Source of the DNA: Gammaproteobacteria bacterium | Lineage (GTDB): Bacteria; Pseudomonadota; Gammaproteobacteria; S012-40 | NCBI GenBank assembly: GCA_029864945.1 | Contig: JAOTSL010000046.1 | Coordinates: 1-14,633 of the forward strand | DNA: 14,633 nucleotides | Direction of reading: 5' to 3' | In this document: piece after piece, positions 14,303-14,633 of the stretch | Layout: every line of letters starts with the position of its first letter | How positions within the stretch are numbered: position 1 is the first letter of the stretch | Program-made: the position numbers and the translations under genes | The notes under the pieces: generated by a model | Seen by the model: only the letters and a program-made list of their open reading frames with translations | What the model was told of the DNA's origin: nothing | Databases searched by the model: none

Positions 14303-14306
14303 ATGA
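14100..14306 (+). pseudogene. Start-less reading frame, possible 3' remnant of a gene coupled to the FGE-like gene
   Basis: A 68-codon frame directly after an in-frame TGA (14097-14099), with no ATG, GTG or TTG codon in it. It encodes a protein-like, helix-prone stretch with many charged residues (for example GHIELFKEKISIDELQDRH and LFHIYNNIYEDRHIKK) and ends in TGA that overlaps the next gene as ATGA. A neighbouring frame is open just upstream (about 14023-14136: QLSKRLPENIERYHLQILIY), so an indel in a once longer gene is possible. I do not recognise the family. It could also be chance open sequence in AT-rich DNA. Confidence 0.3.
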
Positions 14307-14633
14307 AAATAATAAAAAGCATCACCATTGCCGGCTTAATATTCAGTGGAGCTCCATCAAATACATTGGCGGACACAGACAAACACCACCATAAATCACT
14401 GCCAGATTCACAAGCTCAAAACAGCTTTCAAGGCAACTTTCACGACCCCCTAAAAGATAGCAGCCCCGCCCCAACGATGGTTTTAATTGCGCCTGGAGAT
14501 TTTACAATGGGCGACATTCAACAAGTAGGGCAAAGTTACGAAAAACCTGTACACAAAGTTACAATAACCAATGCATTCAGTATCGGAAAGTACCCTGTCA
14601 CGTTTAAGAATTATGACAAATTCACAATCGCCA
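14303..14633 (+). CDS. Secreted FGE-sulfatase (SUMF1) domain protein, N-terminal part (cut by window edge)
   Basis: The first 110 codons of a protein with a Sec-type signal peptide (KIIKSITIAGLIF core, probable cleavage after SNTLA, about residue 23). A His- and Ser-rich spacer follows, then the start of a formylglycine-generating-enzyme-like domain: MVLIAPGDFTMGD, KPVHKVTITNAFSIGKYPVT. This opening (valine-x-isoleucine-proline/alanine-glycine, then MG, then P-H-x-V-x-(I/L) and KYPVT) is characteristic of SUMF1 proteins, which include sulfatase activators and many proteins of other function such as PvdO- and kinase-associated forms. The catalytic C-terminal Cys region is beyond the window. 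No Shine-Dalgarno precedes the ATG, which overlaps the upstream frame as ATGA. Its specific role cannot be told. Confidence 0.75.
   Translation, partial: MKIIKSITIAGLIFSGAPSNTLADTDKHHHKSLPDSQAQNSFQGNFHDPLKDSSPAPTMVLIAPGDFTMGDIQQVGQSYEKPVHKVTITNAFSIGKYPVTFKNYDKFTIA

Overview
The window is a moderately AT-rich stretch of a gammaproteobacterial chromosome. The evidence is the gene order yceD-rpmF-plsX-fabH-fabD-fabG-acpP-fabF-pabB-pabC-mltG, which is the classic gammaproteobacterial fatty-acid cluster, plus a YceF-type Maf protein and a two-subunit pyruvate carboxylase of the Pseudomonas type. No gene pins down the genus; a marine or free-living gammaproteobacterium is a guess.

Positions 1-9399 are coded entirely on the minus strand. 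Read in transcription order: yceD and rpmF (ribosome-linked), plsX (phospholipid synthesis), fabH, fabD, fabG, acpP and fabF (type II fatty acid synthesis), pabB and pabC (p-aminobenzoate for folate), and the 5' end of mltG (peptidoglycan glycan-strand release), cut by the left edge. Some junctions are tightly coupled (plsX/fabH and pabC/mltG overlap as TAATG; pabB/pabC overlap by 17 bases). Other gaps hold hairpins, terminators and possible internal promoters, so the cluster is probably several overlapping transcription units.

Positions 9400-9662 are a divergent intergenic region. It carries a near-consensus sigma70 promoter for yceD whose predicted start lies almost on the yceD ATG. From 9663 the plus strand codes pycA (biotin carboxylase) and pycB (carboxyltransferase plus biotin carrier), which together would replenish oxaloacetate from pyruvate, then yceF (Maf, m7GTP pyrophosphatase). 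In E. coli yceF is the divergent neighbour of yceD; here pycAB lies between them. Positions 13771-14302 hold no convincing gene except a start-less reading frame that overlaps the ATG of a secreted FGE-sulfatase (SUMF1) family protein running off the right edge.

The most notable non-coding signal is a family of four related, roughly 137-153 bp intergenic elements (2563-2703, 4048-4184, 6479-6620, 11128-11280). Each is one long imperfect palindrome. They share conserved ends and apex and have a middle stem that differs in sequence between copies but keeps its base pairing. They sit between fabF/pabB, acpP/fabF, fabH/fabD and pycA/pycB. I do not recognise them as a named repeat family. No defence system, CRISPR array, tRNA, rRNA, prophage or intact insertion sequence was seen.
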